From Sphingomonas paucimobilis (GTDB taxonomy: Bacteria > Pseudomonadota > Alphaproteobacteria > Sphingomonadales > Sphingomonadaceae), in assembly GCA_945860425.1 (NCBI GenBank), contig CAMAQU010000003.1:1-29702 (forward strand): 29,702 nucleotides of DNA. The letters are read 5' to 3'. Positions within the stretch are counted from its first letter, which is position 1. Each line of letters opens with the position of its first letter. Under the pieces are notes generated by a model that was not told the origin of the DNA, ran no database searches, and was given only the letters and a program-made list of their open reading frames with translations. This document shows positions 7,438 to 15,786 of this stretch, one piece after another. The translations under genes were made by a program, and so were the position numbers.

Positions 7438-8304
7438 TCACAGACCGAAAACTTTGACTGCGTTTTCCCGCAGGAACTTCGGCCAGACTTCGTCCTTGAA
7501 GGGCACATTCTGCATGTCGCTGAAGATGCGATCAAGGCTCAATCCCATGGGGAAATAACCGGCATAGATAATCTTTTCGGCCCCGCGGGTGTTTGCATAG
7601 TCGATGATTGCCTTGGGGTAATGCTTAGGGGCAAAGGCGCTCGTCGAATAATAGAGGTTCGGCCATTTCAGCATCAGCTTAACCGCCAGCGCCTCCCAAG
7701 GCTCAGCGCCATGGCGCATAACGATTTTGAGATCAGGGAAGAACCAGCAGACTTCGTCGAGATGCTCCACCTTTTGCGTTTCCATCGGGATGCGCGGGCC
7801 GGGGATGCCAACGTTCAGCAGGATCGGAATGCCAAGTTCTGCGGCACAGGTATAAAGCGGGAACATATATTTGTGGTTGATCGCCACCTGCGGGAGCGTG
7901 CCCGACGGGAACACGCTGATCGCCGAAATGCCGACTTCTTTGTGCAGTTTCTTGATACGGCGAACTTCGTCGACGCCTTTATTCGGATCACATGGAACAT
8001 CGAAGAAGAAACGGTCGCCGTACAACTCTTTCGCGCGGCGAGACGTGTCATTGTCGTTCCAGCCGATCAATGCCTTGTCGATGTTGAACCGGTCCATCTG
8101 CTCGACAGTCCATTTCACATAGTCATCGGCATGGCCGGTCTGGGGCACGTCCTTGAACATGTACTGCGCGGGCATGGAGAATTGCTCCAGCGTTTGCGCA
8201 TCCTTGATGAGGGGACGAAAGCTGGTGAACCAGTCCGACCGATCCTCTGCTTCCGGAATGCCGAGCATACAGTCGATGATTTTAATGTCGGTGGGGTAGG
8301 CCAT
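7438..8304 (-). CDS. Amidohydrolase_2-family TIM-barrel protein with degenerate metal site
   Basis: 288 residues, typical length for PF04909 (ACMSD/LigW-like) proteins. The barrel pattern is recognisable: IKIIDCMLGIP at the N-terminus, AAELGIPILLNVG around 154-166, LKIVMRHGAEPW around 192-203 and GAEKIIYAGYFPMG around 241-254. The usual metal ligands are mostly missing: the D-x-H-x-H is Asp11-Cys-Met-Leu-Gly, the His of the vHtG strand is Asn164, and the final SDyP aspartate is Gly249; only His198 remains in place. Relatives decarboxylate, hydrate or hydrolyse small acids. Here catalysis may be metal-independent or use another residue set. It is 4 bases downstream of a CoA ligase gene and precedes the Rieske gene, so it likely acts in the same pathway. 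Confidence 0.78.
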   Translation of the reverse strand: MAYPTDIKIIDCMLGIPEAEDRSDWFTSFRPLIKDAQTLEQFSMPAQYMFKDVPQTGHADDYVKWTVEQMDRFNIDKALIGWNDNDTSRRAKELYGDRFFFDVPCDPNKGVDEVRRIKKLHKEVGISAISVFPSGTLPQVAINHKYMFPLYTCAAELGIPILLNVGIPGPRIPMETQKVEHLDEVCWFFPDLKIVMRHGAEPWEALAVKLMLKWPNLYYSTSAFAPKHYPKAIIDYANTRGAEKIIYAGYFPMGLSLDRIFSDMQNVPFKDEVWPKFLRENAVKVFGL

Positions 8305-8308
8305 GGTG

Positions 8309-9961
8309 TCAGTCTCCGATCAGGGTGGGCCACAAGGCCTTGAGCTTTATTTTATCGATCTTGCCAACCGCATTGCGGGGCAGGGGTTCGGGTGAAAAAG
8401 CAACGCGGCCCGGAGCCTTATAGCGGGCGAGCTTTTCGCCCACCTCGCGGAAAATTGTCTCTTCCGTCAGGTCGTCTGCGACAACCACCGCGACAAGCAA
8501 TTCTCCTAATCGCTCGTCGGCGATGCCGAAGGCCGCACATTCGGTGACGCCAGAAATTTCGCCCATCGCGCGCTCTACTTCAGCGCAATAGATGTTTTCG
8601 CCGCCGGAAATGACCATATCTTTCTTGCGATCGACGATGAAGACATAACCTTCATCGTCCACATAGCCGACGTCGCCAGTCTTCAGCCAGCCATCGTCGG
8701 ACAGGACGGCGGCGGTGTCTTCTGGTCGGTTCCAATAACCCTGCATGATCTGCGCGCCGCGCACAATGATTTCGCCGGTTGCACCGTGCGGCAGAATACT
8801 GCCGTCCGGCGCTTCGATGCGGACATCGACGAGCGGTAAGACGCGGCCGGCAGAAGATGGCTGACGCGTGAAGTCGTCGCCCACCGCTTGGGCGATCGCG
8901 CCCGAACATTCTGTCATGCCATAGCCAGTGCCCATGGCTGCCTGCGGGCAGACGGCGCGAATTTCCTCTAACAGGTTGACGGGAAGCGCTTGCCCGCCGC
9001 TGGCAACGTTGCGCAGGCCCGACAGGTCCGCCTCAGAGAGTTTCGCTTTGTGCAGCACGTCCCACAACATGGTGGGGACGCCGGTGAACATGGTAATGCC
9101 TTCGTCCTTGATCAGGCGAATGGCCTCCTGGGCATCCCAGCGGCGCATGATGACAATCTTCGTGCCTGAAAACAGCGGGGAGAGGAATGCCGAGCCGAGG
9201 CCGGAAATGTGGAACAGCGGATAAACCAGAAGCACGGCCTGTGGCGGCGCTGCGGCCACCATGGCTTCGGGAGCCATGCCATATTTTGCTGCCATATGGT
9301 GCAACACCATCACACCCGAAAGCTGCATCGATAGCAGTCCTGTCGTCAGGTTTCGGTGGGAGAGCACTGCGCCCTTAACGCGCCCAGTCGTGCCGGAAGT
9401 GAAGAGGATGGAAGCCGGATCGTCGGGATGCGTTGGGCTCGCGTCAACTGCGTGTCCTTCGGAGGCTGTTTTTGCGAGCTCCGCTTCTTCAGCAGGGTTC
9501 GTCAGATCGAACATCCGGCCCGCATACCCACCATCACGGATGAGCTTCACCCGATCGCTGTCGGCCAGCACCAGCGTCGGTGTGACTTCGTCAATCATCG
9601 CGACCAGCTCGGATGGTGATCCGCGAGAGTTGAGCAACGCCGGGACGCCGCCGCCCTTGATCACGGCCATATAGGCGATGATCCATTCGATGCGGTTGCG
9701 CATGCAGATGGCAACGCGGTCGCCGCGCTGAATGCCGAGCATCGGCACCAGCCGATCCCGCCACTGGAAGGCCTGCTCAAAGGTCAGCCGTCTCTCATCT
9801 TCGACGATGAAGGTTTTGTCCCCATGGCGGCGCGCGGCATCTACGAGGGCGTTCAGGTCTGCCGGTGCGCTGACAAATTGCCGCACGCCGTCGCGCTCCC
9901 CAATTTCAAAGGGGGAGCCGGGAGCCGTGACTTGCGCAAAAACGGGATCGACAATGCTCAT
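8309..9961 (-). CDS. AMP-forming acyl-CoA synthetase
   Basis: 550 residues of the class I adenylate-forming (ANL) superfamily. The phosphate loop ILFTSGTTGRVKGAV is near residues 185-199, followed by SHRN. The acyl-pocket/adenine motif GTGYGMTECSG is in the middle, then KTGDVGYVDDEGYVFIVDRKKDMVISGGENIYCAEVE, and the C-terminal catalytic lysine region NAVGKIDK. It should activate a carboxylate as an acyl adenylate and transfer it to CoA in the cytoplasm. The ATG overlaps the stop of the upstream ligase gene (ATGA), so the two ligases are translationally coupled. Probable substrates are side-chain or ring-derived carboxylates of the island's substrate; chain length cannot be read from sequence alone. 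Confidence 0.93.
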   Translation of the reverse strand: MSIVDPVFAQVTAPGSPFEIGERDGVRQFVSAPADLNALVDAARRHGDKTFIVEDERRLTFEQAFQWRDRLVPMLGIQRGDRVAICMRNRIEWIIAYMAVIKGGGVPALLNSRGSPSELVAMIDEVTPTLVLADSDRVKLIRDGGYAGRMFDLTNPAEEAELAKTASEGHAVDASPTHPDDPASILFTSGTTGRVKGAVLSHRNLTTGLLSMQLSGVMVLHHMAAKYGMAPEAMVAAAPPQAVLLVYPLFHISGLGSAFLSPLFSGTKIVIMRRWDAQEAIRLIKDEGITMFTGVPTMLWDVLHKAKLSEADLSGLRNVASGGQALPVNLLEEIRAVCPQAAMGTGYGMTECSGAIAQAVGDDFTRQPSSAGRVLPLVDVRIEAPDGSILPHGATGEIIVRGAQIMQGYWNRPEDTAAVLSDDGWLKTGDVGYVDDEGYVFIVDRKKDMVISGGENIYCAEVERAMGEISGVTECAAFGIADERLGELLVAVVVADDLTEETIFREVGEKLARYKAPGRVAFSPEPLPRNAVGKIDKIKLKALWPTLIGD

Positions 9962-11544
9962 GCCTTTCCGGCCACTTCCTTTGCCCAGCGATAATCCTGC
10001 TTGCCTGCGGGGGAGCGCTTCACCGCATCCACCCAGACAAAGGCCTTGGGCACCTTATACCCCGCCAGGCGTTCGGTTAGAAAGGCTTTCAGAGCCCCCT
10101 CATCGGGCGTGTTCTGTCCCGCGCGCAAAGAAGCGATGCCAATCACGCGTTCGCCCCAACGATCATCCTTCTGCCCCGCCACGACGGCGTCGAAGATGGC
10201 GGGATGGGCGCGGAGCGCCTCTTCCACTTCCTCCGGGAAAACCTTCTCGCCGCCGGTGTTGATGCAGGTCGATCCTCGCCCGAACATGGTGATTTTGTCA
10301 TCGGCGTCCAGTCGGCCAGAATCGCCGCTAACTGCCCAGAGCTTGCCGTCAATTGTCTTGAAGGTTTCCGCCGTCTTCACCGGATCGCCGAAATAGCCGA
10401 CGGGCGTATGGCCGGTGCGCGCAATAAAGCCTGTTTCGCCAACTTGGGCAAAGCGGTCGTCTACGATAACCTGTTGCGCGTCCGTTGCGGGGAGGCGCAT
10501 CACGCCTTCCGCGCTTGGCTCCGCCATGCCGGATATGCCGGTTTCTGACGTCCCCATGCCGTCGGTAATCGATGCTGAAGGAACAAGTGCCTTCAGGTCA
10601 TCCTTCACATGTTGTGAGAAGACAGCACCGCCCGATCCCAAATTGACCACGCTTTGCAAATTCCAACGGCCGGGGTTTGCCTTAAGGGCATCCCTCAGCG
10701 GGATTGCCATGGCATCGCCGACGAATTGAAGCAGGTTTGCACCTTCCCGCTCAGCCATGTCGAAAATATGTTCCGGGTTGAAGCTCTTGCTCTCATCCAG
10801 AATGATCGTCAGGCCATTGAGTAATGCGGACCATGTCGCCCAAACGGCAGCCGCGTGCATCAGCGGTGCCAGCGGCATCATCTTCAACGGATATCCATTG
10901 ACGGCGCGGTCTGCGATGTCTTCCGGAACGGCAACGGGGCCTGCCGGATTGAAATAGCCCGCGCCCCCAGCACACGCGAACAGAAACGCGCGGTGCGGCC
11001 ACATAACGCCCTTCGGCATTCCCGTGGTGCCACCTGTGTAGGTAAGGAGGATGTCCTCCTCATTCCGTTCATAAGGACCAGCGGGCTCCGTTCTCAAAAG
11101 GTCCTCATAAGCCAAGGAGCCGGAGATGTCGGCGCCCGATCCATCGTCCACGGCCACGCTAACCTTCAACGTGGGAACATCGCCGCGCACCTCGCGCACC
11201 ACGTCTGAAAATTCAGCTCCGTGAAGGATGGCGGCACTTTGCGCATTGGCAAATAAGTAACGCAACTCATCCGCGCGGTAGCGGTAGTTGACGTTATACG
11301 GCACAGCGCCAAGCTTTGCAGCGGCGATAAAGCCTTCCAGAAACGCAGGGCTGTTCATCAGATATAGCCCAACCGTATCGCCGCGTTTGACGCCCTGGGC
11401 GGCAAGACCTGCCGCCAGACGATCGGCCCGATCGTTCAGCTCGGCATAGGCCAGCGTGGCGCTAGCCGCGCGGATGGCAATACGGTCCGGCACCGTAGCG
11501 GCAACGGTTTCAAACAGGTCGGCGAGATGAAATTGCTTGGCCAT
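9958..11544 (-). CDS. AMP-forming acyl-CoA synthetase, steroid-CoA-ligase (FadD19/FadD17)-like
   Basis: 528 residues, ANL superfamily. The phosphate loop LLTYTGGTTGMPKGVMWPHR spans about residues 166-185. The YTGGTTGMPKGVMW form is characteristic of the actinobacterial sterol and side-chain CoA ligases FadD17/FadD19 and of many proteobacterial steroid or isoprenoid CoA ligases. The C-terminal motifs GRGSTCINTGGEKVFPEEVEEAL and KRSPAGKQDYRW are complete. It should form a CoA thioester of a bulky hydrophobic acid. It begins 5 bases after the SDR gene and overlaps the next ligase start. Having two different ligases in tandem suggests activation of two carboxylates at different stages, or two substrates; this is inference. 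Confidence 0.93.
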   Translation of the reverse strand: MAKQFHLADLFETVAATVPDRIAIRAASATLAYAELNDRADRLAAGLAAQGVKRGDTVGLYLMNSPAFLEGFIAAAKLGAVPYNVNYRYRADELRYLFANAQSAAILHGAEFSDVVREVRGDVPTLKVSVAVDDGSGADISGSLAYEDLLRTEPAGPYERNEEDILLTYTGGTTGMPKGVMWPHRAFLFACAGGAGYFNPAGPVAVPEDIADRAVNGYPLKMMPLAPLMHAAAVWATWSALLNGLTIILDESKSFNPEHIFDMAEREGANLLQFVGDAMAIPLRDALKANPGRWNLQSVVNLGSGGAVFSQHVKDDLKALVPSASITDGMGTSETGISGMAEPSAEGVMRLPATDAQQVIVDDRFAQVGETGFIARTGHTPVGYFGDPVKTAETFKTIDGKLWAVSGDSGRLDADDKITMFGRGSTCINTGGEKVFPEEVEEALRAHPAIFDAVVAGQKDDRWGERVIGIASLRAGQNTPDEGALKAFLTERLAGYKVPKAFVWVDAVKRSPAGKQDYRWAKEVAGKA

Positions 11545-11549
11545 GGGAA

Positions 11550-12422
11550 TTAGTACACTGCGGCTGCGTTCTTCGTGCGTGGGCTGCCCAGCATATCCCG
11601 ATAAGACGGGCGTTCCTGTCCGCGATCGGTGATACCCAGCGTCTTTGCAATTTCCGCACCAATCAGCGTTTCGCCGGACAGCTCATCGCGGTTCGGGGCT
11701 TTGGAGATAGCATCGAGAATATGGCCAGTAAATTCTGGGTTCTCAGCCACCGACATGAAGCCTTCATATTGCTCTGGGTTTACTTCCTTGGCGATCAACG
11801 CGCGTTCGGTGATTTGCGGGCCAAGCCAGATCGACACTGCGGCCACGCCCGTGCCACGCAGATCATGTTCCATATCATGCGCGAGCTTATCAATGCCTGC
11901 TTTTTGCGCGCCATAAGCTGGTCCATGCATATAGCAGGTCGCCCCGAAGGAGGAGGTGAAGGCGATAAGGCCTGAGCCTTGCGGCACCATCATGCGTGCA
12001 GCATGCCAGCTGGAGACGTAGGACGAGCGCAGCCCAACATCGAGAATATACTGCGCGGCCAATTCCTTCTCCCAAAAGGGTTTTTTCTCAATCAACTGCG
12101 GGTGCATATAAGCGGCATTGTTGACGAGGATATCGAGGCGACCCTGTTCATCGGAAATTTGTTCAAACACCTTGGCGACTTGCGCATCATCGGCATGATC
12201 ACAAGCAACAGCGATGCCCTTGCCGCCGCGTTCGGTGATGAGGGCGGCCGTTTCGCCGATTGTGCCGGGCAGGGGAGATCCATCCCAGCCTTTGGCTGCG
12301 CTCGATTCAACCGACCGGCCCGTGACATAAACGGTGTAGCCAAGCTCGCCCAATCCGCGCGCCACGCCTGCACCAGCGCCACGGCTTGCGCCTGTGACGA
12401 GAGCTATTTTACTGTCTGCCAT
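11550..12422 (-). CDS. SDR-family oxidoreductase (DHRS1-like)
   Basis: 290 residues from the ATG at 12422 (MADSK), preceded by GGAGAGGG; an upstream in-frame extension lacks an RBS. The cofactor motif is TGASRGAG (residues 10-17 region). The region after beta-2 has the long GRSVESSAAKGWDGSPLPGT insertion typical of DHRS1-type SDRs. NNAA follows, and the catalytic Ser with Tyr-x3-Lys in FTSSFG...PAYGAQKAG is intact. It likely oxidises or reduces an alcohol/ketone with NAD(P). It is the first gene of the seven-gene minus-strand operon, directly below operator B, so it should respond to the same signal as the Coq4 gene on the other side. Confidence 0.9.
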   Translation of the reverse strand: MADSKIALVTGASRGAGAGVARGLGELGYTVYVTGRSVESSAAKGWDGSPLPGTIGETAALITERGGKGIAVACDHADDAQVAKVFEQISDEQGRLDILVNNAAYMHPQLIEKKPFWEKELAAQYILDVGLRSSYVSSWHAARMMVPQGSGLIAFTSSFGATCYMHGPAYGAQKAGIDKLAHDMEHDLRGTGVAAVSIWLGPQITERALIAKEVNPEQYEGFMSVAENPEFTGHILDAISKAPNRDELSGETLIGAEIAKTLGITDRGQERPSYRDMLGSPRTKNAAAVY

Positions 12423-12473
12423 GTTAACCCTCTCCGATTCGACGCACATTGCCTCTGATCCAATCAATTACCC

Positions 12474-12502
12474 TAGATTTGCGAATTGAAAAGGGGTATA
12501 TT
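12474..12502 (+). promoter_or_regulatory. Candidate promoter for the Coq4-family gene
   Basis: TATATT at 12497-12502 matches five of six bases of a sigma70 -10 box. TAGATT at 12474-12479, 17 bases upstream, is a poor -35. The two operator half-sites sit in the spacer and just after the -10 box, an arrangement expected for repression. The -35 is weak, so the call is tentative. Confidence 0.25.
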
Positions 12503-12511
12503 TTACGCAAA
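12478..12511. promoter_or_regulatory. Putative operator dyad B (shared island motif)
   Basis: In the 108-base region between the divergent SDR and Coq4 genes, TTTGCGAATT at 12478-12487 faces TTTACGCAAA at 12502-12511. The cores TGCGAA and TACGCA start 24 bases apart, the same spacing as dyads A and C. The right half is the exact reverse complement of the left half of dyad A. A further resembling decamer, GAGACGCATT, abuts the Coq4 start at 12521-12530 and matches the right half of dyad A in nine of ten positions. Confidence 0.6.
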
Positions 12512-12530
12512 ATCAGGAGAGAGACGCATT

Positions 12531-13358
12531 ATGGACGACATTCCCTATCTCGCTCGCGGGGTAAACTTACTCGGCACAGACTCAAGTGTTCTGGTCTCTT
12601 CCTCCAAATATCTCAACCATCCGAAACTTCGGGAATGGATCGCTTTCATCGCGCTGAAAAAAAATGGCCCGGACTTTCCGGCGGCGGCCGAGATGCACCA
12701 GTTGCTGACCTTTATCGATGAGCTGCGCGATTTCGATCATATCGAACATATGATGACGGAGGAGCGCAAGGTTAACCCGCGCTTTGATGCCTGGCTCAAC
12801 GAATGGCATGTCTCTAACTATAAGGTCGAAGACCTGAAGGATTGCGCGCCCGGCACGGTGGGCGGCATTTACTATAAGACCGCGACGGAGGGGAATTACG
12901 ATATCCAGATCGTGCCGGACTATAAGCCGAAGACGCAGTGGCAGTTCTACTCGCTGCGGTCTGGTCAGACGCATGATTATGAGCATATTCTAACAGGCGG
13001 CGGCTTTAACTATATGGGGGAACTTATCCCCTATTGGTTCCGCCTCGCGACGATCCACACGCATATCCAGAATAAGGAACTGGCGGGCGAAATGTCCGTT
13101 CTCTCCATCTTTGGGACGATGCGCTACGTCATCCGCACCATGCTCCATTATCCTCAGATCTGGGAAACGGCGCTCGATTGCATCCAGCAGGGCATCCGCA
13201 TCGGACGGGAGTCCGACCCGTTTTGGATGGCGAAGATGGAAGACGTCTGGCACACGCCACTGGAAGAGGCGCGGTCCAAATTGGGCATTCGCGGGGCTGT
13301 TGACCTTGAAACCCAGAAGGAAGGTGACTTCTGGATGGGCCTGCGCAAGACGTTATAA
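12531..13358 (+). CDS. Coq4-family protein in a catabolic context
   Basis: 275 residues starting MDDIPYLARG; AGGAGAG lies about nine bases upstream of the ATG. The diagnostic Coq4 metal motif H-D-x2-H-x11-E is perfect: His148, Asp149, His152, Glu164 (HDYEHILTGGG...MGE). Coq4 in ubiquinone synthesis is associated with oxidative decarboxylation at ring C1 and with organising the Coq complex. No other ubiquinone gene is nearby, and the gene stands alone facing an AtuA/EthD operon from a shared island-type promoter. I therefore infer a specialised paralogue acting on a pathway intermediate, perhaps a decarboxylation, hydroxylation or hydrophobic-substrate presentation role, not the housekeeping Coq4. 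Its last six bases overlap the end of the AtuA gene on the opposite strand. Confidence 0.85.
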   Translation: MDDIPYLARGVNLLGTDSSVLVSSSKYLNHPKLREWIAFIALKKNGPDFPAAAEMHQLLTFIDELRDFDHIEHMMTEERKVNPRFDAWLNEWHVSNYKVEDLKDCAPGTVGGIYYKTATEGNYDIQIVPDYKPKTQWQFYSLRSGQTHDYEHILTGGGFNYMGELIPYWFRLATIHTHIQNKELAGEMSVLSIFGTMRYVIRTMLHYPQIWETALDCIQQGIRIGRESDPFWMAKMEDVWHTPLEEARSKLGIRGAVDLETQKEGDFWMGLRKTL

Positions 13359-15041
13359 GCTCACCGGAAATCGCATCAGTCGCTGGGCAATGCTCTTGGC
13401 CGCAGGGTCCAGCCGCTGGCTCGCATTCAGCCCCCCGGGCAGTGCCCCCTCCATCACGATGTTGAAGGCGTGACAGCCGGGCACATCGTAAATCGTCACC
13501 CGAAAATCGCCGAGATCGGGCAGCCAGTCTCGTAAGGCTGCCTGCGTCATTGCGGCGCGCAGGGCGCCAAGATTTTTCGGCTTGCGGGCGATTATGCCGA
13601 CATTGATTGTTTCACCTTTCTCTCCGCTGCGGGCAAAAGCGAGCTGCTCTAGCAAGGCGGAGCTACCCACCGCTTTTGCCGAGGGGGCAGGGGGGCGTGC
13701 GATCATGCCAGGCGAAAAGACGGCGTTGATCGTGTCTGCGCAGGGTGCGTCATCGACATAGGGTTTGGTCCTCGCGCGATCCACGGTGAGCGAAATCAAG
13801 TTCATCATCGGGCCAACCGATGGGCCGAAGGCGACGCTGGTGCCCGGTGACATGGCTGAAATGGCGGCAAATTGTTCGCGCAGAAACATCTGCACGGCCA
13901 GCATCTCGTCATGTTCCACGACGAGTTTGGCGATGACTTCCTCTTCGCTGCCGATCAGCACCGCCTCCGTTCGCCGCCAGTCCGCCATGTTGCGGCCGCG
14001 CAGCATCAGCGAGCCGCGTTCAAACAGTGCCGCAGCCTGCTTGGTCGCGCGTTCGCGTGCGGCCGGGCCAATGACAGGCTGATAGGCCACTGCGCGCCAG
14101 CCATCATCCCATGTGACGCAGGCTTTTAACATTTCAGGGGGTGGATTGCCGAGCGCACCGGATACGTGAACGCGGTTCTCGCCCGCCTGTTCAATTCTGA
14201 CGGCGGAGAAATCGCACGCAACGTCCGGCACAAAATAGGCCTGTGGGTCGCTGACCTCATAGAGCATCTGTTCGGCAACTGTGCCGACCGAAACGAGCCC
14301 ACCTGTGCCCTCTGGTTTGGTGATGATGCAGCTGCCATCGGCATGACATTCGGCAATTGGCGCGCCTATGGTCGCCCAGCCATCGACATCGCGCCAATCG
14401 GTGAAGGTGCCGCCGGTAACCTGCGGCCCACATTCAACCAGATGCCCGACCAAAGTCCCGGCAGACAGCTTGTCAAACTCGTCGGCCTTCCAGCCAAATT
14501 CATGGATCAACGCGCCAAGGGCCAAAGCAGAATCGACGACACGGCCCGTGATAACGATTTGCGCGCCTTTGGCGAAAGCGGACGCAATCGGGAAGGCGCC
14601 GAGATAGGCGTTGCAGCTGGTAACGCCAGTTTGCGGAAAGGGCGCATTTGTGAACATGTCGCGCGTGTCGGCAAGGTCGTCCAGCTGACCCATCAGGTCG
14701 TCCCCATGGATCACCGAAACAGGGATGTTGAGACCAAGCTCTGATATGCGCGCACGCAGCTTTTCCGCGAGCGCGAGCGGATTAACGCCGCCCGCATTGG
14801 CCGCAATCCGCGTGCCGGAGGACGCAATCTGGCTTAGGAAGGGCCCGATGTGGACATCCATAAAATCAGATGGATAGCCGGCATTCGGATCGGCCAGCCG
14901 CATCCTGCCGAGCAACCCCATCGCGCCTTCGGCTAAATAGTCGAGGATGATGTAGTCCACCCCGGCCTTCAGCAACTGTGGCACGGCCATGGCGCTATCG
15001 ATGAAGAAGGCGCTGCCACCGCCGATGCGGACTGTTTTCAT
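13353..15041 (-). CDS. AtuA (DUF1446) family protein with fused C-terminal AtuA-like domain
   Basis: 562 residues. The N-terminal about 450 residues are DUF1446: MKTVRIGGGSAFFIDSA, VDYIILDYLAEGAMGLLGRM, RIAANAGGVNPLALA and GRVVDSALALGALIHEFGW are hallmark stretches. The last about 95 residues (LAFARSGEKGETINVGIIARKP onward) form the small AtuA-like ferredoxin-fold domain, which in some organisms is a separate protein. AtuA is needed for citronellol/geraniol catabolism in Pseudomonas, but I know of no settled reaction for it. Here the partners of that pathway, a geranyl-CoA-type carboxylase and acyl-CoA dehydrogenases, are missing, so it probably serves a different branched or alicyclic acyl-CoA. 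It is the last gene of the SDR-EthD-AtuA operon, 14 bases after EthD, and its end overlaps the Coq4 gene. Confidence 0.88.
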   Translation of the reverse strand: MKTVRIGGGSAFFIDSAMAVPQLLKAGVDYIILDYLAEGAMGLLGRMRLADPNAGYPSDFMDVHIGPFLSQIASSGTRIAANAGGVNPLALAEKLRARISELGLNIPVSVIHGDDLMGQLDDLADTRDMFTNAPFPQTGVTSCNAYLGAFPIASAFAKGAQIVITGRVVDSALALGALIHEFGWKADEFDKLSAGTLVGHLVECGPQVTGGTFTDWRDVDGWATIGAPIAECHADGSCIITKPEGTGGLVSVGTVAEQMLYEVSDPQAYFVPDVACDFSAVRIEQAGENRVHVSGALGNPPPEMLKACVTWDDGWRAVAYQPVIGPAARERATKQAAALFERGSLMLRGRNMADWRRTEAVLIGSEEEVIAKLVVEHDEMLAVQMFLREQFAAISAMSPGTSVAFGPSVGPMMNLISLTVDRARTKPYVDDAPCADTINAVFSPGMIARPPAPSAKAVGSSALLEQLAFARSGEKGETINVGIIARKPKNLGALRAAMTQAALRDWLPDLGDFRVTIYDVPGCHAFNIVMEGALPGGLNASQRLDPAAKSIAQRLMRFPVSL

Positions 15042-15055
15042 GGTCGCGGATCCTG

Positions 15056-15757
15056 TTAGAAATTATACTGGCTGGTGGGGATGACGTCGATGGTTCCGCG
15101 ATCGATAAAGCGGTCACAACTGTCCATCATCGTTGCGAGATTTGCATTGAACTTGTCCGGATCACCCACTGCATCGAAAAAGACGAATGGATCGCTGAGC
15201 GCGCTTTCTGGGAAGCATTCTTCCACGATGGCAGCATAAGGTGGCGCATCCGGCGTCAGCGCGCGGATAACGATATTCTGGACATATTCAAAGTTGGACT
15301 GGGTCTCGATGGCGACGCGCGTGTGATGATCCTGCCAGACGGCGAGCCATTCATCGAATGTCAGTCGCTCCGGGCGGATCAAAAACGCCATCTGCGCCCA
15401 GCCCCAGTTGCGTGTCGCCTTCTTGGGCGGGTGATCCTGATTGGGCAGGATGGTCGATTCCAGCACCAGCCAGGCGGCAAAACGCGCCCCTGCGGCGGAC
15501 AGAGTTGCATCAACATTACCGCGAAAAATCGTGTTGGCCGATGGCATCCAGAATTGGATGGTCGCCTGATGCTGCGGGGCACCGCGTGTCTGGCGGAGCG
15601 CCGCGCCTGTATCGGTGAGGTCGTCCTCCACATTGATGCGGACGCCCGACGCTCTGGCGGCGGCAAGCTGGTCAGGTAGGTCGGCCAAGATCCGGGCGTT
15701 GAAATTTTCGCGGGCCTCGGCCTCTGGCTTCCAGAGTGCGCAGATGACTTTTTCCAT
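15056..15757 (-). CDS. EthD-domain (dimeric alpha-beta barrel) protein
   Basis: 233 residues from the ATG at 15757 (MEKVICALWKPEAEA), with GGGAGGA about 10 bases upstream; longer in-frame versions lack an RBS and would run into the upstream gene. The second half, FLIRPERLTFDEWLAVWQDHHTRVAIE...YVQNIV, has the EthD/ABM pattern (F-x-R-P-x-L-T-x-E-x-F/W followed by HH). The first half looks like a second, more divergent copy. EthD-like proteins in catabolic clusters act as small cofactor-free enzymes or accessory proteins; the reaction here is unknown. It sits between an SDR and AtuA, a common combination around AtuA in sphingomonads as far as I recall, so a role in handling the same acyl-CoA intermediate is plausible. 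Confidence 0.7.
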   Translation of the reverse strand: MEKVICALWKPEAEARENFNARILADLPDQLAAARASGVRINVEDDLTDTGAALRQTRGAPQHQATIQFWMPSANTIFRGNVDATLSAAGARFAAWLVLESTILPNQDHPPKKATRNWGWAQMAFLIRPERLTFDEWLAVWQDHHTRVAIETQSNFEYVQNIVIRALTPDAPPYAAIVEECFPESALSDPFVFFDAVGDPDKFNANLATMMDSCDRFIDRGTIDVIPTSQYNF

Positions 15758-15786
15758 GAGCGGCTGGTCCTCCCTCGAAATTCGCC

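Noticed and set aside
6284..8343. Long plus-strand open frames opposite the Rieske and amidohydrolase_2 genes
   Set aside because: The minus-strand proteins have clear family motifs, whereas these plus-strand translations show none and no ribosome sites.
12486..12530. An upstream start for the Coq4 gene at 12486
   Set aside because: It would place the translation start inside operator B and the -10-like box, has no ribosome site, and adds residues not typical of the family.
13353..15041. Interpretation of the island as a classical citronellol/geraniol (atu/liu) pathway
   Set aside because: Only AtuA is shared; geranyl-CoA carboxylase subunits, the hydratase and acyl-CoA dehydrogenases are absent, while steroid-type enzymes dominate.
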